Source: Phymorhynchus buccinoides
Taxonomy: Eukaryota; Mollusca; Gastropoda; Neogastropoda; Raphitomidae
Reading direction: 5' to 3'
Length of the DNA stretch: 64,000 bases
Assembly: GCA_017654935.2 (NCBI GenBank)
Contig: CM065680.1
Coordinates: forward strand, 38,570,277-38,634,276
The notes beneath the pieces were generated by a model. That model had not been told where the DNA came from. It ran no database searches and saw only the letters and a program-made list of their open reading frames with translations. The translations under genes were made by a program, and so were the position numbers. Each line of letters starts with the position of its first letter. The stretch's first letter is position 1. Shown piece after piece: positions 47,101-56,871 of the stretch.

Positions 47101-47876
47101 CCATTCGGGGCAGCATCCGCCTGATTCGCTGCGATCGAGGAACGAACTTTGTTGGTGCCTGCAACGAGCTCAAGCTGGCATGGAAAGAAATGAACTCTGA
47201 CATCGTCATCGAGAGAATGCTGGAAGAGAATTGCGAATTCAAGTTCAACCCTCCTGCATCGAGTCACATGGGTGGTGTCTGGGAGCGTCAAATCCGCACC
47301 ATTCGCAGTGTGCTAAACGGGCTGCTGCAAAAGTCGGGTCATCGCCTCACTACTTCGTCTCTGCGTACATTCTTGTACGAAGCCATGGCGATCATCAACA
47401 GTCGTCCTTTGGCAGTGGAATCGCTGGAATCTCCTGATGGACCAAGACCCCTGACCCCCAACCACATCCTGACCATGAAGCATTCGGGCATCCTTCCGCC
47501 TCCAGGGGTTTTTGAAGACGCAGACCTCTACGTGAGGAAGCGGTGGCGATGCGTGCAGCGGCTGGCTGAGGAGTTCTGGCAGAGTTGGAGGAAGGAGTAC
47601 CTAACGACGTTGCAGCAACGGCGCAAATGGCAGCGTCCTCAGCAGAACGTCATTGTCGGGGATGTTGTCGTTCTGCACGACCTGAATGTGTGCCGCAACG
47701 ATTGGAAGATGGCACGTGTCACCGAAGTCTTTCCAAGCGACGACGGCCTGGTGAGAAGCGTGCGTCTCCTGATGTCGACCTCCACCCTGGACAAGCATGG
47801 ACGTCCCACCACAGCTCCAGTCTGTCTCATCCGCCCTGTGCACAAACTATCAGTACTCGTTAGCATGGTTGATTAA
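41181..47876 (+). CDS. gag-pol: BEL/Pao Gag-Pol polyprotein, intact
   Basis: The ATG at 41181 (MAGLDEDVEF) gives 2231 aa. Upstream in-frame codons include no other ATG. Charged coiled-coil segments lie at about 45-140 and 200-255. A DUF1759-like Gag region spans about 570-735. CCHC knuckles (CDFCGYTKHGIAEC, CFGC..H..C) lie at about 800-870. An aspartic protease with ALLDTMSDATF is near 940. The RT spans about 1230-1415 with YVDD at 1375-1378. RNase H, about 1550-1685, has the acidic series FSDAS, RLELQ, WTDSQ and NPADHASRG. The integrase has its HHCC zinc domain at about 1840-1895 and catalytic core at 1920-2045 (LDCFG, RCDRGTNF, GGVWERQ). A DUF5641-like C-terminus follows. No envelope follows. 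The frame is open and looks competent, except for Met in place of Gly in the protease D-T-G motif. Confidence 0.95.
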   Translation: MAGLDEDVEFGSIESEEKIDLKDVSPDGRPKRVRKLTKKGLGLIISDKMLQFKHLSTQVTREIIAATEELRKEDRIREVLLHHREQISSKFASLSKCESDLQELESNETVAVSLAETQAAVFNAISQLVTATAEKADSMRSRCSRPAHSQTSKHSKAASRVHTRSDVNSSRSNTSVKILAKATAAALVARAKGQSLAHEMYREIEAADEEERAEQAKEERKKRERQRQLAELELRTQIAEQKATIDVLESYEQSSNPPELPLLSLLDYQPGGPLAYPKFANPVVSHESARQYVSYMTTSPLDTRADQHTTSAGTGPSTAALVSTGARTTTAAPSAVPTSSTDGLVSSSAAPAVAFMSPSFSDSQGAVFSAVTTSLPRTVYGSSVGPAVVSTTFNVTAGAAYSSSAAVQATASMHQPIMSTLPFLSSGERRHIDEPSTHPSTSRVGLFRSAPTDSGVVMGADRFSIYGQQLPGHKDANGLRSGIPSDSFVLDPRLRPQANLFTPGVPGLNRHVSPESLRIGGPRAASTGVDFTAVPMSDSHVHVGSLSSPQPSLFHSSTLLHDSYLESVTKTLADALTLNRLPLQEPCIFSGDPLLYPTWKSSFSFLIERQNIHASEKLLYLQRYVSGPAKEAVSGFFLLRDTRAYEQAMTVLEQRFGNSYVISTAFRTKLDEWPIVKNKDGVALRCLSDFLQQCAIAAKEVGGLEILNDAHYLKRIVEKLPDWMTHRWSRSVVNTKLYKKRYPTFEELVTFVTLEAEITNDPVFGIATPATSSAAKPVLRMSAPPSKKVSLVTTSESMEATCDFCGYTKHGIAECRSFQKRPIKERRDFVLKKGLCFGCLLTTEHRSRQCSQRVTCTTCGKKHPTCLHDNDFVSTFVARRGNGGNSRQSTAVNVSGHQTSSNPVVVATSHRSQSDGDSSLTAMIVPVYMSCIDNPEKEVLTYALLDTMSDATFAVTTVVENVGASSREATLKLTTLTDNDALVPCRKYSGLRVRSIFSSEWVSLPPAYSREFLTLHTSHIPTPDTVAEHPHLRRLSSSLSPLLPDCVAGLLIGFDCPEALMPISVIPGLPYGVETKLGWSVVGKSSQPVAFDAVGSSHHVALQQTSREDERVAFVYRSHVEEASATDLLHALERDFVDVESGVMSQDDMKFLKIVEDNVLINEAGHYEMPLPFRPESPSLPDNRNVAMKRVLGLKRQFERRPDYFSDYVKFMNVILDRGDAERVPEEEVESSTRWYIPHHGVYNPKKPGKIRVVFDCSARHLGTCLNDLLLQGPDLISSLVGVLCRFRKGPIAFACDIEKMYHQFHVTKPHRDYLRFLWWENGDVSKPLVDYRMKVHIFGATSSPGCANFGLKQVAKDNAAVCPDASAFLQRDFYVDDGLKAKDTVKEAVEVLTKAREICSRGNLRLHKIVSNSEEMLSHFPDSEVSSSKSTDLSAPSHIPAVERTLGLQWNTDNDTLGFNSDLKSSSFSRRGVLSTVASLYDPLGFLAPFVLLGKLILQEMCRDHLGWDDPLPERLEVRWSSWLADLLNIGLIQIPRNYLPLDFGSVVAVELHHFSDASTIGYGQCSYLRFMDSGNNVHCTLVMAKGRVTPLRPVTVPRLELQAAVLSVKIARFLQEELDYDDIQHFFWTDSQIVLAYLHNETKRFHIFVANRVHEILQFEKASQWNYVASEENPADHASRGLTVDGIVSSSWLLGPEFLLQPQVYCKAEYFEIPEHDVEVKVCKATDTTEVSFTSFDERAKRFSDKSSLLRGIAVIIRRCSAKKGATLSKLESYRIAEKKWIACVQREELSRPSASLRNSLKQLNCFTGEDGVLRVGGRLGKSSEDYECKYPAVLPRDSHFSLLIARKCHHKVAHQGRTTTINEIRATGYWILGIRHIVSSIIRCCVACLRLRGQPQGQMMSDLPVDRVEASAPFTYCGLDCFGPFYVKDGRKETKRYGLIITCLSSRAVHIEVLDDMSTDSFINGLRNVIAIRGSIRLIRCDRGTNFVGACNELKLAWKEMNSDIVIERMLEENCEFKFNPPASSHMGGVWERQIRTIRSVLNGLLQKSGHRLTTSSLRTFLYEAMAIINSRPLAVESLESPDGPRPLTPNHILTMKHSGILPPPGVFEDADLYVRKRWRCVQRLAEEFWQSWRKEYLTTLQQRRKWQRPQQNVIVGDVVVLHDLNVCRNDWKMARVTEVFPSDDGLVRSVRLLMSTSTLDKHGRPTTAPVCLIRPVHKLSVLVSMVD

Positions 47877-48364
47877 ATGTGTAACTCCATGATTCACAGT
47901 ACTGGTTAATTATTGACATTCATGAAGGATTTTCATACACAATGTCATTGCATTGTAGGATGTCAATTTTTTCAAACTCTTAAAGCAGTTGGATATGTAT
48001 GGACTCTTGAGTTGGTTGCTTCGAGCTGTCATGTTCAAGTGTTTTGAATGTATGCAGACTTTTGAGTTGGTGCTTCGAGCCGGCAAGTTTAGGTGGTCAC
48101 CTCAATTGTTTGGGATTTTTTGAGTGCCAGCAAGTGTATCTGTTTTTTCAGATTAGTGTGTACAATAGCATAACGTTTGGTATAGTGCTACTGCATATAA
48201 GTGTGTTGGCTGGACAGCGCAAATCGTGGTGTTGTTTGTTGAAAGTTCACCAGAATGGCGGATTAGTGTGTTTTAAAGTCATTTTCATTAGAGTGTGAGA
48301 ATGTGTGTTTTTACTCGGATTTGGTCAAAGGTTCTTGATGAATTTTGTGTGTGTGTGTGTGTGC

Positions 48365-48940
48365 AAAGTAAATCTCTTGTGGGTTTGGAGATTTTAAACG
48401 TTCTATGTTCAAAGTAAATCTCTTTAGATTTTAAATTTAAACGTTGTGTGTTTAAAGTAAATCTCAGTAGGATATGAGATAAATGTTCAAGGTAAATCTC
48501 TTCAGATTATGAGATTAAACATTAGAAGCATATCTCATTAAGGTATGAGATTACGTGGTATATGTTAAAAGGAGATCTCATTAGGTTATGAGATTAAACG
48601 ACTCAAGGTCAAAGTAAATCTCATCAGGTTATGAGATTAAATTTTCAAGCTTAAAGTGAATCTCATTAGGTTATGAGATTAAAGGTTCACGTTCAGAGTA
48701 GGTCTCATTGAGGTATGAGATTATGTACTTTAATTCAAACTTTGTCTCAAGGGTGTGGCTCGATAGTTTCAAGTGAGTTCTCACCAGGATAAATTTGTAC
48801 GTTGAAGTAATTCTCTTTGGAACGTGTAATGGTAAAACAAACTTTATCTCTAGGATGTGCGCTCGATAGTGTAAAGTGAACTCTCATCAGGATAACCTTG
48901 TGAAGTTCAAGTTCAATCTTATTATGGTATAAGATTGTAG
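48365..48940 (+). repeat. Stem-loop array in the BEL 3' untranslated region
   Basis: About 15 units (starts near 48370, 48417, 48461, 48496, 48530, 48572, 48617, 48660, 48702 and onward) each carry an inverted repeat such as AATCTCATTAGGTTATGAGA followed by TT. Spacing is 35-47 bp, mostly about 43. Central units are near-perfect hairpins and outer ones decay, with compensating-looking changes (AATCTTATTATGGTATAAGA at 48917). The array lies between the polyprotein stop and the polypurine tract, so it is in the genomic RNA. Confidence 0.85.
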
Positions 48941-49155
48941 GTGCAAATAATGTCTTTTGGGGTAGAAAGTATTGTTTTCAAATGATGTATTGGTCTGTGC
49001 AGGCCGTAAAGGTGCGAGGTGTTCTTTGGTGATAATCCTTGTTAGTTCTTTTTTGGAAGTAGTTGTTACACTTTGTTGTGGAAGTTCAGGATTTTTGTAG
49101 TCTTCCTGTTGTTACCTGTAATTGTAAATCATAGGGTCATGATTTAAGGTGGGAG

Positions 49156-50482
49156 TGTAACTGCCGATGTGGCAGTGTATTTTGTCTCGCAGTCTTGCCC
49201 ATGTTGGGTTCCACTAGTGTGTTTTGCATGCGCGTATTATTGTTTTGCTTAGTTGCGTGCATAAGTTTTTTTTGTGTATTTGTCAGTGTGTTTGTCAGGA
49301 TGTTCGTGTGTGTGTGGATCATTTTGTTGTGGCCTCTGTGTGTGCGGTGTATTGACTTGACCGACGATTCATGACTAATCATATGACTGACTTTCATTGA
49401 CATAACTGGACTGATGTGTGTTGTTTAAGGACTGTGTTTGTTTGCTGGTCGTGTTCTCCATGCAATTTTACTTATCAATTCAACAATCTACGTCATTGTA
49501 CATTTGGCGTCATATCCTTGACGTATATTTACATTTACATCACAGTTACTACATCATCTTTTCAGCAGTTGTTTTGAAAGATACCTAATGTTTTCTAGAA
49601 AGTGCTCTGTTGTGCTTCAAAGATTTCTTCCAGTTCGTTCGGCCATAAGGTAAATTTAGGCATGTTTTTTACATTTCTTTTATATTATATTGAATGTTTG
49701 ATGTATTTTTCATGGTTCAAAATATGCTTTATTATTTGATATGATTATTTTGTTATTAATAATCCTTTGCTTGGTAGTCAAGTTCTTTTGCGAAATAATA
49801 TCTTTTAAAGTCGCTCATTGATGTTCTTAGATGTTGGGATCTTATTTCCCTTTGTGTAGTTATCAAGGGAGTTTTAATTGCTTTGGTTCAATGTTGAGGA
49901 GAAGTTGTGTGCCCAGTTAAAGGGGTTTTCATGGGCCAATGTTTAACTGAAGTGGTTCTCCCGGGCCAGTGTTGTCTAAGGGGGTGCTCTGGGCTAGTGC
50001 AACTTAAAGGGGGTTTCCAGGTTATAGCAACTGAAGGGATGTGTCAAGTTGTTGCCTAATTAAAGGGGATTTCCGTGGCTGAAGTTTGGGCTTATATGTA
50101 ATGGTCTATGGTAGTTCACATGTTCCTAATGATGTTTACGCGTTTGTTCGTTTTTGGAATGTGTTTTGATGTCGTTGTTTACTGTTGATGAAATTGTTTG
50201 ATGATGTTGTGGCACAACGCTTATTGCCTTAGTTCTCATAGTTTTGCTATTGTGTTTTGTTCATTGCAGTATTTTACCGCCTTTGTCACTGTCGACATTG
50301 TTTACGCCGTCGGCAACGTCAGAGTAGTTGTAGTCACTAGTGTAACGTTATTGCCAAATGACTCATGGCTTTGTATGAATAAACGTCATCATAGTTTCAA
50401 CATCTCTGTAGTGCGAGTTATTTCTTATTACCAAGCGAATTGACGAAAGTTGGATGGATCTGAAAGCACGCAAGCAACCACA
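49156..50482 (+). repeat. 3' LTR of right BEL element (1327 bp)
   Basis: It runs from TGTAACTGCCG to CAACCACA. A block at about 49905-50080 contains five or six degenerate units of about 37 bp around TTAAAGGGG and GGGCCAGTG. TATGAATAAACG near 50375 supplies a polyadenylation signal. Confidence 0.92.
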
Positions 50483-50735
50483 AACTTTCCGCTCTTAGCT
50501 TTGCTGTCATTTCTGGCTCTGCTCCTGCTTACTTGTCTGATCTGTTGCATACTACACACCCTCTCGTCAGCTCCGTTCTTCCTCTGATTCTCGCCTTGTG
50601 CAGCTTCCCCTGGTTAAAACAAAAACTTACGGTGAAAGATCCTTTTTGCTTCAGGCCCCAGCTACTTGGAACAAACTACCACCATCTCTCACACTCTTCT
50701 CTCAACGCTAATGCTTGTGATGGGTCTGCATGAAT
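50483..50735 (+). pseudogene. Degenerate LINE reverse transcriptase C-terminus
   Basis: Joined frames read SAPAYLSDLLHT, then GERSFCFQAPATWNKLPPSL. This A-P-x-Y-L-x-D-L-L then G-E-R-x-F-x-x-x-A-P-x-x-W-N-x-L-P pattern is the standard end of L2/CR1-type ORF2 proteins. Frameshifts separate the pieces. It directly abuts the BEL 3' LTR, so the retrotransposon interrupted it or was joined to it. Confidence 0.75.
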
Positions 50736-50794
50736 GAAGTGTGCGCAGATTAGATGGGAGGAGGGGAATGGGACATGTAGTAACTGAGTTTGTT

Positions 50795-50873
50795 TGCTTG
50801 TGTGTGTGCACGCGCACGTGTGTGTGCGTGTTTGTGCACGCGCGCGCGCGTGTGTGTGTTTGTGCACGCGCGC

Positions 50874-50914
<41 letters not shown>

Positions 50915-50962
50915 CGTGTGTGTTTGTGTGCGTTAATGTGAGTGTGTTTGTGTGTGGGATCG
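50795..50962 (+). repeat. (GT)n/(GC)n microsatellite
   Basis: GT-rich tract with GCGCGC interruptions inside the LINE 3' UTR. Confidence 0.85.
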
Positions 50963-51109
50963 AGGGAAGGATGCGTTTGTGCTGTATGCCAATGTCTATA
51001 TATGCGTCAGTGTGCATGTTTGTAGGCCTATATCTATGAGTATGTTTTGCGTGCGGGTGACGGTGGGAATGCGAGTATGTTTGATATGTATGATGTAATC
51101 TTGCATGTG

Positions 51110-51183
51110 GAGTGAATTTTAGTTTTGTTAAGCGCCATGAGTAGTTCGTCTAGAATGTGTGCTCTATATAAATGTTTTTATTA

Positions 51184-51225
<42 letters not shown>

Positions 51226-51259
51226 TATTATTATTATTATTATTATTATATTCTACTAC

Positions 51260-51292
<33 letters not shown>
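51110..51292 (+). repeat. LINE 3' terminus with (ATT)n tail
   Basis: GTTAAGCGCCATGAG, then GTGCTCTATATAAATG, is a typical conserved 3' end of this LINE class. It is followed by about 115 bp of ATT trinucleotides, the microsatellite tail such elements often carry. Confidence 0.7.
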
Positions 51293-51369
51293 GAGTGTTG
51301 CTATCCTAGATTATGAAGTTTATTAGTTATATTAAGCTTACTGGCCTACTTAGGCCTAGTGAAGACTGA

Positions 51370-51536
51370 GTACACGACAACACACGCGTGCGCGCGCGCC
51401 CTACACCCATTGCCGGCACAGACACACACGCATATACACACACAGTACAGTGCAAAAACACGCACAACTGCACGCGTGTATGCACACACAACACACACAC
51501 CACACATACACAGACACGCGCACACGCACACGCACA

Positions 51537-51567
<31 letters not shown>

Positions 51568-51712
51568 ACACATGATTATCCAGGTGTGTAGTGTGTATGT
51601 GTGTGTGTGTGTGTGTGAGGTCACATGCACATGTGTTGTGTGTGTCACATGCACATGTGTGTGTGTGTGTGTGTTTGTGTGTTGTGTGTGGTGTGTGTGG
51701 TGTTACTCAGTT
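51370..51712. repeat. (CA)n and (GT)n microsatellites
   Basis: CA-rich sequence with CGCG interruptions (51370-51572) followed by GT-rich sequence (51584-51712), which could fold into a weak CA/GT hairpin. Confidence 0.85.
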
Positions 51713-52051
51713 TAACGTCCCTTCCACAAAAAGTGATTCAGACAAAATTATATTGTGTCACAGTTGGTGTGGTGAGTGTGTGTTGATGTGCCTATGAGTG
51801 TGTGTATGCGTTAAAGTAAGTAACAGGATAGCTATGCAGGCTTAATCATAACTCCCTCCACCCCCCACCTCATTAAAATGTTAAACGTACGCTTAAAGAA
51901 TATAACCGAACAATGAACAAGGTTAAAGATAAATATTAAGTGAACTACTTAATAAACATTTACAAACAGAATCAAGAATAGAATAATTGTTTAGAATACT
52001 GGGTAGAGACAATGGTGTTGATCCATCAGTAAAACCGTCAATACCCGAATT
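51713..52051. other. Unassigned sequence
   Basis: TTACTCAGTTTAACGTCCC and A/T-rich DNA follow. No gene is seen. Confidence 0.4.
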
Positions 52052-52683
52052 CTAGAAAAGTTCTCTTGCTTTTGGACAATGAATCAGTAAATGACTGACA
52101 CTCAAGGATTCACCACACATACATTTAACATTATTGCAATATTTTGTTTTGAATGAATTCAACCGAAGTCTATGGATTAGACTTTCAATCTCCCTGGACG
52201 AGAAAGTGTTTTTGCAATGTTTTCCCGTTGCATCTATCATTACATTTAATACGTTAATATTATTGATGAACAAAACCACAATAACAAACAATCGAAAGAT
52301 AGGGCACATCAAGAGGCCGCAAGGCCTGGCTGCCCTGAAGATCTGACCTGACCTGATATAATATTGAACGTCTGAGTTCATCATTAAAGTTTTGATATTT
52401 TCTTGAGATGTTTTGTTTATAATTGAGAAACATATTCTGTCAGATCTAAAAGAACATTAATTGATACAGCGTCATTAATATTTTGAGCTGCCTTTTTAGC
52501 AGCTTGGTCTACCCGTTCATTTGCTGATATTCCACAGTGAGAAGGCACCCAACAAAAAGTAACGGTAATGCCTTTTAAAGAAAGAAGGTGTATTATATGA
52601 TTAATTTCGATTATCATGTCAAGTCGTATACATGAATTGGGAGACTTAATAGCATACATTGCTGCTTTAGAATCAGCACATAA
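52052..52683 (-). pseudogene. LINE remnant with RNase H domain (I-like)
   Basis: On the minus strand, 52659-52417 reads as an RNase H C-terminal half containing ITVTFCWVPSHCGI and NERVDQAAKKAAQN, the hallmark W-V-P-S-H-x-G-I-x-x-N-E-x-x-D-x-x-A-K motif of RNase H-bearing non-LTR elements. In another frame a second stretch down to 52052 contains REIESLIHRLRLNSF and CGESLSVSHLLIHCP, the usual Cys/His tail. A frame break near 52410 and the missing RT show it is a fossil. Confidence 0.75.
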
Positions 52684-52737
52684 TTAAGATTTGACTGTTA
52701 TTTATAGGAAAGCTTAGAATGAAATCCAAAGATTGAA

Positions 52738-53480
<743 letters not shown>

Positions 53481-53500
53481 GTGGTTTTGTTCCAAGTGAT

Positions 53501-54000
53501 NNNNNNNNNNNNNNNNNNNNNNNNNNNNNNNNNNNNNNNNNNNNNNNNNNNNNNNNNNNNNNNNNNNNNNNNNNNNNNNNNNNNNNNNNNNNNNNNNNNN
53601 NNNNNNNNNNNNNNNNNNNNNNNNNNNNNNNNNNNNNNNNNNNNNNNNNNNNNNNNNNNNNNNNNNNNNNNNNNNNNNNNNNNNNNNNNNNNNNNNNNNN
53701 NNNNNNNNNNNNNNNNNNNNNNNNNNNNNNNNNNNNNNNNNNNNNNNNNNNNNNNNNNNNNNNNNNNNNNNNNNNNNNNNNNNNNNNNNNNNNNNNNNNN
53801 NNNNNNNNNNNNNNNNNNNNNNNNNNNNNNNNNNNNNNNNNNNNNNNNNNNNNNNNNNNNNNNNNNNNNNNNNNNNNNNNNNNNNNNNNNNNNNNNNNNN
53901 NNNNNNNNNNNNNNNNNNNNNNNNNNNNNNNNNNNNNNNNNNNNNNNNNNNNNNNNNNNNNNNNNNNNNNNNNNNNNNNNNNNNNNNNNNNNNNNNNNNN
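53501..54000. other. Assembly gap, exactly 500 N
   Basis: It separates the GT-rich contig end from a 21-bp coding repeat. The true distance and even the adjacency are unknown. Confidence 0.95.
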
Positions 54001-54363
54001 CCCATAATTCGCCCCTGGAGCCCCATAATTCGCCCCTGGAGCCCCATAATTCGCCCCTGGAGCCCCATACTGTCCCGGAGCCCCATAATTTGCCCCTGGA
54101 GCCCCATAATTTGCCCCCGGGGCCCCATAATTCGCAGCATCATAGGCAGGGCTTCCGTAACTTGGGGTGGGGTACCCTCCGCTTTGTGGAGCTGGGTATG
54201 GATTCGGGGCAGGGTTTGGTGGTGGGTAGCCCCCACCTGGAGGGGCTGGGGGGCCCCCATAGCCAGTTGGGGGTGGGAGGAAACTGGAGGGGGCAGAGGT
54301 GTTGGGTGGGTAGCTGCTGGGGGCGGGCTGCGCTGGGTAGGGCAGAGGAGCTCCATACCCGGG
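54001..54363 (-). CDS. PGY-rich (annexin A7/A11-like) protein, exon 4, cut by the gap
   Basis: After a TTTTTTGCAG acceptor the exon starts PGYGAPLPYPAQP in phase 0 and stays open for 121 codons to the gap. It is dominated by Pro, Gly, Tyr and Ala. Its last part is a tandem 21-bp repeat encoding ANYGAPG (about 54001-54130) with one shortened unit (QYGAPG). The gap begins inside this repeat, so the repeat number and the following exons are unknown. Low-complexity PGY regions of this type precede the annexin core in annexins A7 and A11 and mediate assembly on membranes or RNA granules. No annexin repeat is visible here, so the family is inferred. Confidence 0.65.
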
Positions 54364-54768
54364 CTGCAAAAAAACATATATTGGTATTTATTACTATGAT
54401 AGCATTTAACACACATTGTGTAAACAAACAAAGATGCACACACACAAGCAAACATGCTCTCACACACGCGCACACTCACACACACTCTCTCTCTCTCTCT
54501 CTTTCATTCGATTGCATGCTATTACTATGTAACAAATGTGATAGCATATATTTTCTCTTTATGTTCCTTACCATTATTTTATGTGTACCTATGAATTTTG
54601 TTTATTTGTATGTAAAGCCCCTTCAGTATGGGTCTTTTGGCCTTAATCTCAACATAAACATTCACATTCGCATTCGCATTCTCTCTTTCATTCACACACA
54701 CACACACACATACACACACACAAAGTGGTAGTTATTGATAGCCAAAGGACAATTTCTTACAGAAATAC

Positions 54769-54843
54769 CTGGGAGTATGAGGGATTCATGGCATTAGGCG
54801 CACTTGGCATGGCCACACTGGGAGGAGGGTAACCCCCGGGGGC
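54769..54843 (-). CDS. PGY-rich (annexin A7/A11-like) protein, exon 3
   Basis: A 75-bp exon, phase 0 at both ends, with acceptor TGCAG before GCC and donor CAG/GTATTT. It encodes 25 residues beginning APGGYPPPSVAMPS. Its symmetric phase would let it be skipped without a frameshift. Confidence 0.65.
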
Positions 54844-54878
54844 CTGCAGTCAACATCACAAACAACCCAGTATTAGTA

Positions 54879-55458
54879 CAGTCAACCCCCTCTTTTAAGA
54901 CCTTCAAAAAATCTTGAAAAATCGGTCGTAAAAGAGGGGGGTCTTAAATCAGGGGTGACCAAAACAATGCACTCACTACACCGTATATGATGCACAGCAC
55001 AAGCATATGTCTCCTCACTACTTTCACCCTTTGCTCAAGAGTGAGCGTCACACGTTTCCTTTTTTTACCCACATCGCTACACTGTGCTTTCTCCGCCATT
55101 CTTGAATGAAACATCCGGAGTAGCGCGGCTTGAATTAGCGCAGAGAATTCTCGCGAGATCGGACCCTCGCGAGATCGGACCCTCGTGAGATTGACATTGG
55201 CTAACAACAGTGGTACCCCAGCTGTGCGTCGGCTCGAACTGAGGCCGAGAAGGATAGATATACGTTTTTGCGACTGATAATTGTCAGAATGTGTTGCATC
55301 GGTCGTAAAATCAACAAGATTTACGGTTGTAAAACGCGTTAGAGGGGGAGTCGTAAATGAGGAGGCAAGTTTTGAAGAAAAACGATCCGTCATTCATATT
55401 TCGGTCTTAAAAGAGGGGAGGTCGTAAATCAGAGGGCCGTTCGTGAGGGGGTCGACTG
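54879..55458 (-). mobile_element. pogo/Tigger-like MITE with transposase start (580 bp)
   Basis: The ends CAGTCAACCCCCTC (54879) and GAGGGGGTCGACTG (55458) form inverted repeats, with a TA before the left end. Subterminal copies of GGTCGTAAAAGAGGGG and GGTCTTAAAAGAGGGG recur. On the minus strand an ATG at 55099 opens MAEKAQCSDVGKKRKR followed by VTLTLEQRVKVVRRH, matching the helix-turn-helix start of CENP-B/Tigger transposases. The rest of the transposase is deleted. It lies in intron 2 of the PGY-rich gene. Confidence 0.7.
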
Positions 55459-55569
55459 CAGTAGTAGTAGTAGTGGTAGAGACAAAATAAGCTGTTAAGC
55501 TTTTTGCATAGTCCCATCGTATACATAAAGTATTACAACGAAAATGTGGTCAAGGTGTATTGCGGCCAA

Positions 55570-55860
55570 TTTTCCTAATAAAAAAAAAAAAATTGTCAAA
55601 GCTTCTAAACATATTTAAATATTTTGGAAAATCATCCAAGCGATTTTTGAATGTGTTAGTATTACTAATTAGGTGCACATTTTAGAAGATTAATAGGTAA
55701 CTCATTCCAGAAGTTAGCAACACGGATGCTGAAACAATGTTTTCTTATATTAGTATTAAACCTTTTAATAAAAACTTTACCATATGTATTCCTTGTTAGA
55801 TTATATATTGAGGAGAATCAAATAATTTGTTGCTATAAGTACAATTCATCTACTATATTG
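55570..55860 (-). pseudogene. LINE reverse transcriptase C-terminal remnant in intron 2
   Basis: The minus strand reads KHCFSIRVANFWNELPINL, then in another frame NTFKNRLDDFPKYL, ending at an oligo-A/T stretch (55579-55591). S-x-R-V-x-x-x-W-N-x-L-P followed by F-K-x-R-L-D is typical of LINE ORF2 ends. Stops lie between the two parts. Confidence 0.65.
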
Positions 55861-56320
55861 TTTACTTAATGGACATTATTATAAAGCAACAAAATGAGAA
55901 CAGAGTCGCAGCTTCATTTCTAGAACACACAGTTTAAATTTCTACTCGTCAGTACTTTCTGTCATATTGCAAAGCTAAATTTAAGTTGAACACGTGTAGA
56001 ACAAATCTACAGTTGGAAACCATACATGTATACATTTTTGCTTAAATAATAATTGAACTGTACACAGTTGTCTTTAAGTAACATGCATCCACAAACTATC
56101 ATTCAGATCATTTGCTTTCATCAAGACTAAAACAAAAAGATTAAAACCAGTCTAGTATTACAGCTTCCTAGCATGCTATCAGATTAGGACAAGCTGCCTT
56201 TGAGTTTATTATATACCACATGGAACAATCTTGTCTCATAAAAAAGTTACATTCACAATATTACTATGTAACACTATTGAATGTTATTTAGACACAAAAC
56301 CTGTAGTTTTGGCAACCTAC

Positions 56321-56413
56321 CCCATAACTTGGCTGTGCAGGGTAGGGCGAGGCACCGCCTGGGGGACCGCCAAAAGCCGCAGCATTGGCAGACTCTGGTG
56401 TTGGCATCGCAAA
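56321..56413 (-). CDS. PGY-rich (annexin A7/A11-like) protein, exon 2
   Basis: A 93-bp exon, phase 0 to phase 0, with acceptor TTTTTTCACAG and donor GGG/GTAGGT. It encodes 31 residues beginning FAMPTPESANAAAFGG and ending PAQPSYG. It continues the Pro/Gly/Tyr/Ala bias of exon 1. Confidence 0.65.
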
Positions 56414-56455
56414 CTGTGAAAAAAGTATGTAAGGACACTTATTGAATAAGATGGA

Positions 56456-56459
<4 letters not shown>

Positions 56460-56496
<37 letters not shown>
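56460..56496 (+). repeat. (CA)n microsatellite in intron 1
   Basis: CA dinucleotide run of about 36 bp, 50 bp upstream of exon 2 on the gene's strand. Further low-complexity GA and G-rich sequence lies at 56670-56745 and (AT)n at 56960-56981. Confidence 0.85.
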
Positions 56497-56502
<6 letters not shown>

Positions 56503-56871
56503 TAGATATATATAATACTAATAATACCTTTTGTTGATAAACAAATCGTGTCTTTAGTTTTAGCATAATTATTGGTTTTAATTTAGAAGAAACATATCTT
56601 CATTAAATAGGGTTTAATTGTCACTTCATTTTTCATAATTGTATCGACTTATCCTACATTTTCACTTTTTATAGAGAGAGGAGAGAGGGTAGGGAGAGGG
56701 TGATATGTGTGTGTTGGGGGTGGGGGGTGGGTGGGTGGGGGGGGGAGTGTTGACAAGGCAATGATAAAGTTTAAGGATACGTCATTTTAGTTGGCTTAGT
56801 TTCTATGTAATGTCATCGTTCTACGTCATAAGTCTTTTTTACGTGGTGTTTCTACCTTTGTCAGTTCTGTA

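Larger units (their letters stand above)
39505..50482 (+). mobile_element. BEL/Pao LTR retrotransposon, right copy with intact polyprotein
   Basis: The order is 5' LTR, leader, a single Gag-Pol ORF, a stem-loop-rich 3' region, a polypurine tract (AAGGTGGGAG, 49146-49155) and 3' LTR. The LTRs differ at only about eight positions over 1.3 kb, so insertion is recent. The 5' LTR lacks its first 11 bases, and no 5-bp duplication flanks the element (CTCCC before, AACTT after). The left flank is the C-rich end of the inverted duplication and the right flank is a LINE remnant. Confidence 0.92.

Noticed and set aside
47877..49155. Envelope gene downstream of BEL pol
   Set aside because: The 1.28-kb region has no long frame, signal peptide or membrane segment; it contains only the hairpin array and the polypurine tract.
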